Assembly (NCBI GenBank): GCA_024364735.1
Contig: JAGFNQ010005260.1
Coordinates: 46,527-110,526 of the forward strand
DNA: 64,000 nucleotides
Direction: 5' to 3'
DNA from: Boesenbergia rotunda
Taxonomy: Eukaryota > Streptophyta > Magnoliopsida > Zingiberales > Zingiberaceae
Below the pieces are notes generated by a model. It did no database searches and was not told the origin of the DNA. It saw only the letters and a program-made list of their open reading frames with translations. Of the stretch, positions 46,593 through 57,090 are shown piece after piece. Each line of letters begins with the position of its first letter. Within the stretch, counting starts at the first letter, position 1. A program made the translations under genes and the position numbers.

Positions 46593-48107
46593 ATGGCTAT
46601 GCAAGAAGGTTTTAGCACCGCCAGACCTCCACTCTTCAGTGGAGAAGACTTTTCTTACTGGAAAAGTCGTATGGAGGTCCACCTGAAAACTCAGGTGGAC
46701 ATGTGGATCATTATCCAGTCCGGTCTGGAGATCCCCCGAAATGCCGAAGGACTTCCTCAGAGCTACTCTGAATGGGACAGCGCCCTAAAGCGAAAGATAG
46801 AAGCCGACGCAAAAGCTACTCAGACTCTTCAATGCGGATTGATGAAAGAGGAGCTGAACCGCGTGGGCCCTTTCAACAGTGCAAAGGAGCTATGGACAAA
46901 ACTGATCGAGCTACACGAAGGGACTTCAGATATTCGGATCAGTAAGAGGGATCTGCTACTGAACAAACTCTACACCATCAAGATGACCGACAACGAAACA
47001 GCAGCCCAGCTCCACGCACGAATCCAAGAGGTAATGAACGGTCTTCACACAATAGGTCACAAGGTTGAAAACCGTGACCTAATAAGGTATGCTCTAAACG
47101 CCTTCCCTAGAAACACCTTGTGGGCATCTATGGTAGATGCATACAAGGTATCTAGGGATCTTTCTAAAATAAAATTAGATGAATTGTTTTCCGAACTAGA
47201 ACTCCACGAACAAACTAACACCAATATGGTCGAGAAAGGTATTGCTTTCGTTGCAGGTAAAACTGGAAGGACAACGAAGAAGAAGCCTGAACCTAAACCC
47301 GAGTCTAACTCTGACTCAGAAAACAAAGAAGGAGAACAAACTATGCTGGTCCGGCTCGCTCGAAGCTACTACAAGGAGCTGAAGAACCGAACCAACAAAC
47401 GGAAAATCGGCCAAAGAAAGGACGAACCAGCTGAACCCGCAAACAAGCCTAATGTGACCTGCTACGAGTGCAAGAAAAAGGGTCACTACAAGTCAGAGTG
47501 CCCTAACCTAAAGGAGACAAAAAGGACGAGAAGAAAGAAGGCACTGCAAGCAACCTGGGACGAATCGTCCCCAAAAGAAGAAGAAGAGGCACCCCAGTCC
47601 AACCTCCTAGCTCTGACCGCCTCAGATAAAGTTGAGACTGATTCAGAAACAGAACAAGAGGACGGCGAGCTGACCTTCACAGAAGACGGAGAAATTAAGG
47701 TAACTGGTTTTAATAGATTGCAATTAAGTGAGTTAATTTCATTTCTTTCTCGAGATTTGGCCAAAGCCAAACTTCGAGTCGAATCCCTCCGACAGGAAGT
47801 AAAACTCCTGAAAGAGGGAGCCGACTCTAAACCCTTAACCGAGAAGGTTCAGGAAGGAACTCCTACTCAAGTTGAAAAACTTGAAAAGGAAAACTCCTCC
47901 CTGAAAACTCAGGTTAAGGATCTTAGATCAGCATTAGAACGATTTACATCTGGTTCCAAAGGTCTTGACATGATCCTTGGAAAACAGAAATCAGTTCTAA
48001 ATCGATCCGGATTGGGCTATAGAACCAAATCTCGGCAAAGATCATACTTTGCTGTACTGAATCAGTCCAGAGGTAAAATTCAGGCATGGGTACCAAACTA
48101 TACCTGA
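46593..48107 (+). CDS. gag: C2 Gag (SIRE-like copia), intact frame
   Basis: 504 codons from ATG 46593, the first Met after the leader and the start of homology with C5 gag. The N-terminal capsid-like region holds FSGEDFSYWKSRMEVHLKTQ, LWTKLIELHEGTSDIRISKR and AFPRNTLWASMVDAYKVSRD. A basic hinge precedes a CX2CX4HX4C zinc knuckle (CYECKKKGHYKSEC, residues near 290-303), followed by an acidic stretch and a coiled-coil-like region (KLEKENSSLKTQVKDLRSAL). The stop TGA at 48105-48107 follows AWVPNYT. A one-base change of frame there would extend the frame to a GSNQYWIPK segment seen in this group, so the present stop may be a recent indel. It is the best preserved gag in the window. C2 as a whole cannot move by itself. 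Confidence 0.88.
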   Translation: MAMQEGFSTARPPLFSGEDFSYWKSRMEVHLKTQVDMWIIIQSGLEIPRNAEGLPQSYSEWDSALKRKIEADAKATQTLQCGLMKEELNRVGPFNSAKELWTKLIELHEGTSDIRISKRDLLLNKLYTIKMTDNETAAQLHARIQEVMNGLHTIGHKVENRDLIRYALNAFPRNTLWASMVDAYKVSRDLSKIKLDELFSELELHEQTNTNMVEKGIAFVAGKTGRTTKKKPEPKPESNSDSENKEGEQTMLVRLARSYYKELKNRTNKRKIGQRKDEPAEPANKPNVTCYECKKKGHYKSECPNLKETKRTRRKKALQATWDESSPKEEEEAPQSNLLALTASDKVETDSETEQEDGELTFTEDGEIKVTGFNRLQLSELISFLSRDLAKAKLRVESLRQEVKLLKEGADSKPLTEKVQEGTPTQVEKLEKENSSLKTQVKDLRSALERFTSGSKGLDMILGKQKSVLNRSGLGYRTKSRQRSYFAVLNQSRGKIQAWVPNYT

Positions 48108-48845
48108 ACAATACCGACTGGATCAAATCAGTATTGGATCCCCAAGGACAAGATTCACATCTTGCCCAACCATCACCGTGGCTTTAGTCAGGGGGAGCCA
48201 AACTGAAAACTATTTTCATTATTAGATAACCTTGTTATTCTTGATTTAAATTGCTTGATTGATTGGTTATTTAATTTCTGCAATATACCATGCTTAGACT
48301 TAGGCTAGCTTAAGGACTAAACAAACTTAGCTGAAATTTGACAACATAGTATTGGGTGGAGGTGAGATGATAGTACGTTAGGGAAGCCAATTTGGCGGAA
48401 CTAGCCGAAGCTACCGATCCAAGACCCAAACTAGTTAGACCAGAAATTTTTCAAAGAATTTTTGAAAATGAAATTTCATTAAAAGGCTTTGTCAAGGAAA
48501 GGGTGGATGATCCCATAAGGCTACGGCCAAAGAAGGCCTAGTGCCTCGCCAAGACCTGGAAGCCAATTTCTGAAATTCAAATTCAATTTTTTTTTGTCAA
48601 ATTCGAATCTAACACAAAATTTCAGGTATTTGTAGATTTAAACATTTTTGTTAAAATTAATTGTTTTCAAAATTAATCAAAATTTTCTAAAATAATTTTA
48701 ACTATCAAAACCTGTCTCACAAAACCTATAAGGTTAACGTGAATGAAAACCCTAGATTTGGGTGAGACAGACTAGGCAGTGAAACTCAATTTAAGCTATT
48801 CCTGATTCTAATTGGATCCAAATCAAGAAAATTCTTTATGCGTAG
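48108..48845 (+). other. C2 spacer between gag and protease
   Basis: About 0.7 kb. It begins with a short coding-like run (SNQYWIPKDKIH) and a purine tract CAGGGGGAGCCAA near 48190. The rest is AT-rich with no ORF. C5 has the same spacer (62560-61867, minus), so it belongs to the family. TTCTTTATGCGTAG just before the protease frame looks like a 3' splice site; no clear donor is identified. Confidence 0.6.
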
Positions 48846-49620
48846 GAACATAAAGATTTGGACCAATGGATGTTGGATAGCGGTTGCTCCAGACACATGA
48901 CTGGAGATAAATTGAAGTTCACCAAGCTCAAATGCAAAAACCTAGGCTCAGTGGCATTTGGCAATAATGCCACACTCAAGGTAATTGGGTCAGGTAATAT
49001 TGAGCTTAAATCTGATTTCATTATTAAGAAAGTTCTATTGGTTGAAAACTTTAATTTTAACTTGCTTAGCATAAGTCAGTTAGTGATTCTGGTTATATAG
49101 TTACTTTCAACAATTCTAACTGCCTGATCAGAAATGAACAAGACTCAGAAATCATACTTAAGGGCACTAGGAAAAACAATGTATTCACTATAAATCTTCC
49201 CCTTATACCCAAATGTATGTTAACACAATTAGAACAAACAAACCTCTGGCATAGGAGATTAGGTCATACCAATTTGAGAACTATCTCAAAAATTACCCAA
49301 CTTGGCTTAATCAAAGGTATCCCCAAAATCAAAAATAATGAAAACCTAATATATGAATCATGTAATCAAGGTAAACAAACCAAATCCAATCACAAACTAA
49401 TCCAGTCTGATTTAACTCAAACCACACTTGAGCTCCTGCACCTTGACCTATTTGATTCACATGGAGCCAAGTCACTAAGCGGGAACCGATACTGCTTAGT
49501 AATAGTTGATGATTACTCTAGGTTTACCTGGGTTAGGTTCCTAAAAACCAAAGATGAAACCCTAAACCTATTTATTGAATTCTGTAAACTAATTGAAAAT
49601 CAAAACGACACTAAAAATTA
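48846..49620 (+). pseudogene. pol: C2 protease and partial integrase
   Basis: The frame enters at about 48847 (EHKDLDQWMLDSGCSRHMTG) with the DSG protease site. A one-base loss near 49084 (after LLSISQL) shifts frame. It resumes with GAG-pre-integrase LWHRRLGHTNLRTI and a zinc-binding pair in which the first Cys has become Tyr (YESCNQGKQTKS). The integrase core starts LLHLDLFDSHG and VIVDDYSRFTWVRFL, and stops at LIENQNDTKN before the second catalytic Asp region. The break coincides with the join to C3. Confidence 0.88.
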
Positions 49621-49625
49621 AAAAG

Positions 49626-49626
49626 N
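49626..49626. other. Single ambiguous base at an element junction
   Basis: An isolated N lies exactly between the end of C2 integrase and the start of C3. Confidence 0.95.
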
Positions 49627-50022
49627 GCATCCATATACTCTGTGTGGTTAGCTTCTACTTCCTCCCTCAGATAGTGTATCTCGGTCTGAAGTAGAGCTAA
49701 AGTCTCGGCAGTCGTCGGAGGTGGGGGCTCGTCCATCTGCTATCGAATCTCGGCCGCCAGATCTCCGACATCGACCTCAACCTCCTCGTCAGAGTCGATC
49801 TGGGGTTCGGCCTGCTAACGTCTCCACGATAAAACCCAGGTAGCCGAGACCTCTATACCAGCTAGGGAAAAGTTCCTAAAACCTATTTCATCGAAGTCAG
49901 TCATCATTGTCATCCCTCCATCAGTGATGTTACGACCGTGATGACGAAGAATGGAGGTGATGATGTGGCAATAAGGGGTGCGTACCCGCCCCTGAGAGGT
50001 AACACTGGACACGTATAGAATC
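49627..50022 (-). pseudogene. C3: C-terminal fragment of the cargo ORF
   Basis: Minus-strand fragment of the cargo protein described at 60199-61266. Shared segments include SSVTSQGRVRTPYCHIITSI, MTDFDEIGFRNFSLAGIEVS and IDSDEEVEVDV. Two stops interrupt it (near 49815 and 49740). The end (about 49735-49630) is a coiled-coil-like stretch (LALLQTEIHYLREEVEANH). The 5' side is replaced at 50023 by the C4 LTR, apparently an insertion into the ORF. It shows the cargo is not unique to C5. Confidence 0.75.
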
Positions 50023-50786
50023 TGTTGGATCGAGAGAATACTATAGAGGGGGGATGAATATCGTAAACCATTTCGGATTAAAGATAAGAGAATACGCAGC
50101 GGAAAATTAAAACACACCGCAAAAACGCAAGCGGTTTACTTGGTTCGGAGTCGCGGTCGGCTCCTACTCCAAGGCCCACGGTCGTTGACCGTTTACTGTG
50201 GGCAATTCTATATTAACGCAAATGTTACAAAAGATATTACATTTGTAGTGTAGTAAATGAAATGTAGTGCAGTAAATGAAATTGACTTCTTTGTTTACCG
50301 ACGCCCGGTGTGGATCGTACTTTTGAGCAGAGGGTCGTCATCGGCGCTTGAATCTTGAGATGGAAGGTTTCCGGAGCAACGCGCTTGAGTCGAAGAGCGT
50401 AGAAGCGTTAGCAAGTTTTTTCTCAAAGCCTTGGGGTCGAGGGCTATTTATAGCAGTCTTGGGGGTGCCCTGGATGTTGGGGGCACCCTCTACGTGGCCT
50501 TCAATCCGCAACAATCTCGGTCAGCCCTTATCCCGCTCGAGTAGGGCTGAGGTTTGACTGTGGGGGCGCCCGGGATGCTGGGGGCGCCCAGGTTGACTTG
50601 GTCTGCTGGCTTCTCGGCCGGTTCACTTCGTTGGCTTGAACCCAGGGCACCCTGGGCACTGGGGGCGCCCGGGACGCTGGGGGCGCTCGGGACGCTGGGG
50701 GCGCCCGGGACACAGGGGGCGCCCTGGCCCAGTAAGCCTTTGAAGCACTCTTTTGTGTTTACTGCTTTGCCTTGACCTTGGGGGCG

Positions 50787-50791
50787 CCCAG
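50787..50791 (+). repeat. Target-site duplication of S3, left copy (CCCAG)
   Basis: Right copy at 53063-53067 reads CCCGG. The related LTR C5 suggests the original was CCCGG or CCTGG. Confidence 0.7.
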
Positions 50792-53062
50792 TGTTAGTGA
50801 TATGAGAGAAGTGCCCTAAGATAATCGCCTTATGATTGTAATCATTTATTTTAATAAGTGAATATTCACTATTTGAGTATACATGTTTGTGTATTTGATT
50901 GAGATCTTAAACTCATTTACTGAATGTCCGCAATACAATTCACAGCATGAGAGAATTTGTGATGAATACACAACTAGTGATTATCTCTACATGTGCAATT
51001 GTGAAGTATTGAAATTGTCTCTAGTCGATGAATTGATAAATACGGGCACTATCAATTCTGTTGAGACTAGCATGGGTTATTCTCTAATAAGCTGATTCTC
51101 ACTGGCTGGTGACATTGAGATGTCCGGAGATAAACATGAATTCTAGTTAAGGGAACTAGTTCATTAGAGTGACTGGCTGTAAAACATCATATGGTAGTCT
51201 ACATATAGATATGTCAATGAAGTTCTTACTGCATCTTAAGTGCGATGTTCCTTTGACTTGCGGTGTTCAAGTCATCTTGGTCATGGAGACTTATACTTTG
51301 ACATCTTAAGCAAGCATCTCCAAGGAGGTGTGGACCCAGGATGATTGGGTATAAGCCGAAGTGCCCGAAGATGTTTGAACAGCCTACAAAGCATTCACCA
51401 CTCCTTGCGAGGAGATGTATACCCAAGGCCTATCGTCGGATTGTTACTCGAAGCCTCTGGCCAGAGCATGACATGTTCAGAGTATGAATCACTTAAATAC
51501 ATGAGAGTAATTAGAATCCGTAGGACGAGAAAACGTTACTTGGGCTAGGTGTGACGTAGTTAGCCTAGTGGGGACTGACACACATAGACCATGTCCTGAA
51601 CCAAGTGGGTATAAGATGGTGAAGGGAATGGGGCACGATTCATTATAGCTGCTGAAGGGTTTCAGAATTGTTTCTTAGGTCAACAAGTGATCTTTCGATT
51701 AATTGGGGATCATGATGTACTACTAGGTGTCACTCATGATCGTTCTATAATTGATTAATTATAGACGACCAACATAAATCGAAAGCCTATTTAGTCACAC
51801 ACACTACGAGTAATCCGAGTGATTTAAAACAAGTTGAAAATTGGATTTTCCAATCAAGAGAGATTAGGTTTGGTTGAGCCAAATGATAAGTCGAATCTGA
51901 ATTTTTTAGAGACGCATCGAAAGCGTAAAATGGCTAAAGTCTTTTGAACACTTAATAGATGAATTAAATAAGTTTAATTCATTGGGGCTTGGCTTGGATG
52001 GGCCGGCCAAAGAGGGCCTCCATCCTCTTTGCTTGGCTGGCCACAACAAAGGGAGAGAACCAAGTTTTTCGTTCAATTTATAAAATAAACCAAGTGTGAT
52101 TTATTTTATAAAATTATGGATGATATAAATTTTTATATAATAAACCATGGTTTGGTTTATTTTTCATGGAAATTAAAATGAACCATAGATTGGTTTATTT
52201 TATAAAATCAATCATGGATTGAGTTACCATGATAAGGAAATTTATTCCAAGGAGAGAAGAGACTTGATTGATTTTTTATCATGAATTAAAATATGATTTT
52301 AATCATGATATAAAATCAAACTTGGCATGATGGAATAAGTTATTCCATATTTGAGAGGCTTGATGGTAGAGAGGCCACTATATAAAGGACCCAAGGCATG
52401 ACTTGGGTGATAATCGTAGAGATGAAGGCATAGGCTCTCTCCCTCTCTTTCTCTCCTTCTCTTCTCCCCTTCTTGCCGTGCGCCAACCAGCCCCAAGAAG
52501 GAGCACCAGCCGGCCGCCCCTGCCCTTTCCCTGCTAACCACCACCTGCTGCCGGAGAAGGAAGCTCCGACCATCTCTTGGCTGGAAGAAGGTGCTGCCGG
52601 AATTAGAGTTTGCCGCAAGGATCCTTTTGCCGTAAGCCACTTCTTTTGCTTCGCCGGAATTTTGATTCCGATCATCCTTTTATGGTTAGTCTTCCGACTT
52701 CTCTCTTGGTTTTTCTTGTTGTGTTCTCGGAGAATCTAGTAGTTCTCTAGAACATGAAACTCGTGGCTTTGCGAAGTCATCCCGAAGATACTCGGCATGG
52801 ACGCGAATAGAGGCGGAGCTTCCAAGAGACGCTTACGGTTGGATCTCGCCCCTTCCTTCGAGTTACGCGAGGTAATACATAAATTGGTTTATGTTTCTGC
52901 AAAATTTTAAATATATGATCATGTCTACACAAGATAAAATTGAATGCTTAGATGTGTCGTTAAATAATTTGAGAAATTATTTATGCTAAACCTTCCGCTA
53001 CACGTAATTAATTTTTAAAATTACGAACCCGCATCCATGTCAACATGCACCCTGTCCCAACA
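50792..53062 (+). mobile_element. S3: solo LTR of the B1/B2 copia family (short subfamily)
   Basis: 2,271 bp from TGTTAGTGATATGAG to CCCTGTCCCAACA, no internal region. TATA box TATATAAA at 52379-52386. Most like the B1 LTR. Confidence 0.9.
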
Positions 53063-53325
53063 CCCGGGACCTCCGGGGCGCCCTACTCAGCTGCTGCCTC
53101 TCTCCCTTGAGGCATTATGAGCTACAAAGACTCGTTCCTTTGGTCCTACATCCAGGGTTAGTTGCAAATACAATAAAACAAGAATATGTTATGATTATAC
53201 AGCCTTAGCTGTCTTGGTTCTGACTTTGAGTCTCCAAAATGGAGCCCTAGGTCGAACCGACACCTACTGTTCCCTCGACGGGGAACGCATCCTCACCTAC
53301 TCCTCTCAGGAGAATTTACCTGTTG

Positions 53326-53533
53326 CCAACCGACTTCTCCGGTTGGACTTTTGCCCAGCAGTCCTTCGCCAGGTCTTCGTTACCAAGCAACCCTTCGCCT
53401 GGTGCCTAGCAGTCCTTCGCTAGGTCTTCGACTCCTAGCAGTCCTTCGCTAGGTGCCTAGCTGTCCTTCGCCAGGTGCCTAGCAGTCCTTCTCTAGGTCT
53501 TTAACTCCTAGCAGCCCTTCGCTAGGTGCCTAG
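53326..53533 (-). repeat. Hairpin array in C4 LTR (first part)
   Basis: Units such as CCTAGCAGTCCTTCGCTAGG, plus CCAAC/GGTTGG with a longer loop. S4 is inserted in one unit at its CCTAG; the array resumes at 55987. Confidence 0.8.
53529..53533 (+). repeat. Target-site duplication of S4, left copy (CCTAG)
   Basis: Exact match to 55987-55991. Confidence 0.88.
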
Positions 53534-55986
53534 TGTTGGGACCGGGTGCATGTCGACAAGGATACGAGTTCGTAAAATTTAAAATTTTTACGTGCAGCGG
53601 AAGAGTTTGCATAAAATAATTTCCTAAATTATTTTAACTTCGTATCTAGCATGCAACCTTATAGTGTATCGACATAATCATGAAATAAAAGTTTGCGAAA
53701 AGTAAACTAATTTACCAAGTACCTCGCGTATCTCGAAGTAAGGGACGAGATCCAACCGTAGCGTCCCTTGGAAGCTTCGCCTCTATTCGCGTCCACGCCG
53801 AGTTCTCTTCGGGATGACTTCGCAAAGTCACGAGTTTTGTGCCGACGAGAACTACTAGATTCTCGGAAGGCACAACTAGAAGGACAAGAGAAAATTAGGA
53901 AAACTAACCAACGAAGTAACGGAATCGAATTCCGAGAAGAGGGGAGTCGCTATCCGCTTCTTCTTCTTCGTGTTCGGGTTCTCCTTCTCCTTGAAAGCTC
54001 ACGCCAACTCCCTTGGGTGATGGTTGTGTGCGCCGGCCCTAATCCACAAGGATGGGGCGCCGGCCCTAATGTGAAGGAGAAGAAGAGGAGGAGAGAAGAG
54101 AAGAGAAAGAGGGAGAGAAATAATTAATCTCTTAATTGATTCAATTGGAATTAAGGGCTAGCCTTTGGTTCCTTTATATAGTAGCAACTCCTTTGCTAAG
54201 TCTCCCTCTAAACCGAATTAACGGAATTAGTTATAAGAAATTTATCTTATAAATTTTCTTATTGCTTATTCCTTTTAAGCCTAGTCTTATTATAAACAAT
54301 TTATAATAAAACAAATTAGTTATCATAAGAGATTTATCCTATAAATTCTCTTATGAATTTTATTATAACTAACTTTATAATAAAACTAATTATTTATCAT
54401 AAGAAATTTATCCTATAAATTCTTATGAATTAATTCCGTTTAAACCAAGTCTTTATTATAAACTAATTTATAATAAAAACTAATTCTTCTTCTCTTTAAA
54501 TTATAGAATAAATTTTATAAGAAATTTATAAACTTTCTTATTAAGGAAAAATCAATTCATAATTGATTTTATAAAATAAAAATAAACCCAATTCATGGAT
54601 TATTTTAATCTTCCATAAAAGAATAAATTTCTATAAATTTTATTTATATAAATTTCTTTATACAAATTTATTTATCCATAATTTATAAAATAAATCGTAC
54701 TAGATTTATTTAATTAATTAAACCAATTAAATTGGTTTATTCTCCTCTATTTGGCCGACCACCAAAGAGGGGTTTGGCACCCTCTTTGGCCGGCCAAACC
54801 AACCCAGACCGCCGCGAATTAAACTCATTTAATTCGCCCAAAAAAGCCTTCAAAAGACTTAACCATTTTTAGCTTCCATTGCGCCTCTGACTAACTCAGA
54901 TTCGACTTATTTCTCTTGATCGAAAAATCCAATTTTCAACTCGTTTTAAATCCCTTGGATTACTCGTAGTGCGTGTGACTAAATAGGCTTTCGATTTATG
55001 TTGGTCGTCTATAATTAACTGATTATAGAACGATCATGAGTGGCACCTAGTAGTACATCATGATCCCCAATTAATCGAAAGATCAACGGTTTGACCTCAG
55101 AAGAAATTATTCTGAAACCCTTCAGCAGCTCTAATGAATCGTGCCCCATTCCCTTCACCACCTTATACCCACTTGGTTCAGGACACGGTCAATGGTGTCA
55201 GTCCCCACTAGGCTGACTACGTCACACCTAGCCCAAGTAATGTCTTACTCGTCCTTTGGATTTCTAATTACTCTCATGTATTTTAGAGACTCTCACTCTA
55301 AACATGATATGCTCTGGCCAGAGGCTTTGAGTAACAATCCGACGATAGGCCTGGGTATACATCTCCTCGCAAGGAGTGGTGAATCTTTTGTAGGCTGTTC
55401 AAACATCTTCGGGCACTTCGGCTTACACCCGATCATCCTGGGTCCACACCTCCTTGGAGATGCTTGCTTAAGATGTCAAAGTATAAGTCTCCATGACCAA
55501 GATGACTTGAACACCGCAAGTCAAAGGAACATCGCACTTAAGCCGCAGTAAGATCTTCATTGACATATCTACATGTAGATTCCCATATGAAGTCTTACAG
55601 CTAGTCACTCCAATGAACTAGTTCCCTTAACTAGCATCCATGTTTATCTCCGGACATCCCAATGTCACCAGCCAGTGAGAATCAGCTGATTAGAGAATAA
55701 CCCATGCTAGTCTCAACAGAATTGATAGTGTCCGTTTTTATCAATTCATCGACTAGGGATATTTTCAATACTTCACATTTGCGCATTTAGAGATAATCAC
55801 TAGTTGTGATCTCATCACAAATTCTCTTATGCTGTGAGTTGTATTGCGGACATTCAGTAGATGAGTTTAAGATCCCAATCAAATACACAAGCATGTATAC
55901 TCAAATAGTGAATTATCATTTATTAATATAAATGTTTTACAATCATAAGGCGATTGCCTTAGGACACTTCTCTCATATCACTAACA
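53534..55986 (-). mobile_element. S4: solo LTR of the B1/B2 copia family (long subfamily), reversed
   Basis: 2,453 bp, minus strand TGTTAGTGATATGAG...GGTCCCAACA, flanked by CCTAG. TATA box on the minus strand at 54180-54173. It carries the AT-rich tandem repeat (54230-54490) and resembles the B2 LTRs. Confidence 0.9.
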
Positions 55987-55991
55987 CCTAG
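55987..55991 (+). repeat. Target-site duplication of S4, right copy (CCTAG)
   Basis: Exact match to 53529-53533; it is also the first half-stem of a hairpin unit. Confidence 0.88.
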
Positions 55992-56114
55992 CAGTCCTTC
56001 GCTAGGACTTCTTTCTGCACACTTAGTAACATCGTTATATCACAAACAGTACTTAACTTTAAATCCTTTGTCAATATTAAAACAAGGTTCGATATGGTGC
56101 TTCCTGCACCAACA

Positions 56115-56129
56115 ATCTCCCCCTTTTTG
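56115..56129 (-). promoter_or_regulatory. Polypurine tract of C4
   Basis: Minus strand TCAAAAAGGGGGAGAT next to the 3' LTR. Confidence 0.85.
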
Positions 56130-57090
56130 ATTTATGGCAACATAATTCAAAGTTAAGTAGAAAGTATAACAGATTAAGTAATAAGGATCTGCTCAAATGA
56201 ATTTGACCAGAGTAAAAGAACCAGTGTAGTTTTGAACTGTAAAAAAAAATTATTTTCCCTTTTCCCTGCATCCCAGAAGTATTGTATTATAAAACACTTA
56301 ACTTTGACCTTTCCTCCCCCTTTGACATATATCAAAAACATAATGGGCGAGCAAGGTTTCTAATAGAGAGTGAGTTTTACTAAAATAAATTCAAGTACTG
56401 GATTTAACAATTTCCCAAAAACATAGTTGTCAAAAAAACTTTAAGTAATGGATTTCATAATTTTTCAAAAAAATGATATTCAAAGTAATGGATGTTTTGA
56501 AAATGCATGAAGCTCCCCCTTAATGTGACAACTCTTCTCCTTATATTTTAGGATATTTAAAAGAATTTCAAAAACATAATTTTCAAGAAAAACTTAACAG
56601 TAGCTTACTTAGCCAACATTTTGAAAACAAAAAAAAATTTCAAGTTTTGCACATATAGAAAAATTTCATTGGAACATATTTTGTGCATTTAAAACTATTT
56701 AAAAAAAAATTTAAATGGACAAGTTTTTGCCAAAACAAAGATTTGTTTACTAAGAAAACTTTACTTAGAAACATTTGCCTAAAAATTTTCAGAGGTTTTG
56801 CTCAGACAAACTTTGTTTACTAAGAAAAATTTTACTTAGGAATAAAACTATTTTCAAAATAAATGCACTTAGACAATTTTGAAGTTCATTAGAAATTTTG
56901 AAAGTACTTTGAAAAATGCTTAGATCAATTTTAAAGCACTTAGAAATACTTAGCTTTTTGTGAAAACAAAAAAAAATTCTCCTTTTTTTTCCCTCTCTCT
57001 CTTGGCCATATATCAATAAGGAGCTTTCGAAAGAAGATTTAAGAAAGAAATGTGTGTATCAGAGCTTATGAGTTTTGACAATAAAAATAC
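56130..57090 (-). other. C4 3' untranslated region
   Basis: AT-rich, dominated by imperfect repeats of ACTTAGAAA and TTTTGAAA. No ORF of interest. Similar to the C5 region 58404-59240. It ends abruptly at C5's LTR. Confidence 0.6.

Larger units (their letters stand above)
45021..49620 (+). mobile_element. C2: SIRE-like copia, truncated in integrase
   Basis: 5' LTR 45021-46357, primer site, gag, a 0.65-kb spacer, protease and part of integrase, ending abruptly at 49620 next to an ambiguous base (49626). RT, RNase H and 3' LTR are absent. It is inserted head to head into the C1 LTR. Confidence 0.85.
50023..56114 (-). repeat. C4 3' LTR, split by S3 and S4
   Basis: Pieces 50023-50791, 53063-53533 and 55987-56114 join into one LTR homologous to 57091-58389. 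TATA box on the minus strand at 50452-50445 (TATAAATA). The GC-rich motif cluster lies at 50555-50791 and 53063-53090, the hairpin array at 53326-53533 and 55987-56011. Confidence 0.85.
50023..57090 (-). mobile_element. C4: SIRE-like copia, 3' end only
   Basis: On the minus strand: AT-rich 3' untranslated region (57090-56129), polypurine tract, and 3' LTR 56114-50023. The LTR is enlarged by two copia solo LTRs (S3, S4); without them it is about 1.35 kb, like C2 and C5. The rest of C4 is cut off by C5 at 57091 and would lie beyond the window if C5 is nested in it. Confidence 0.8.
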
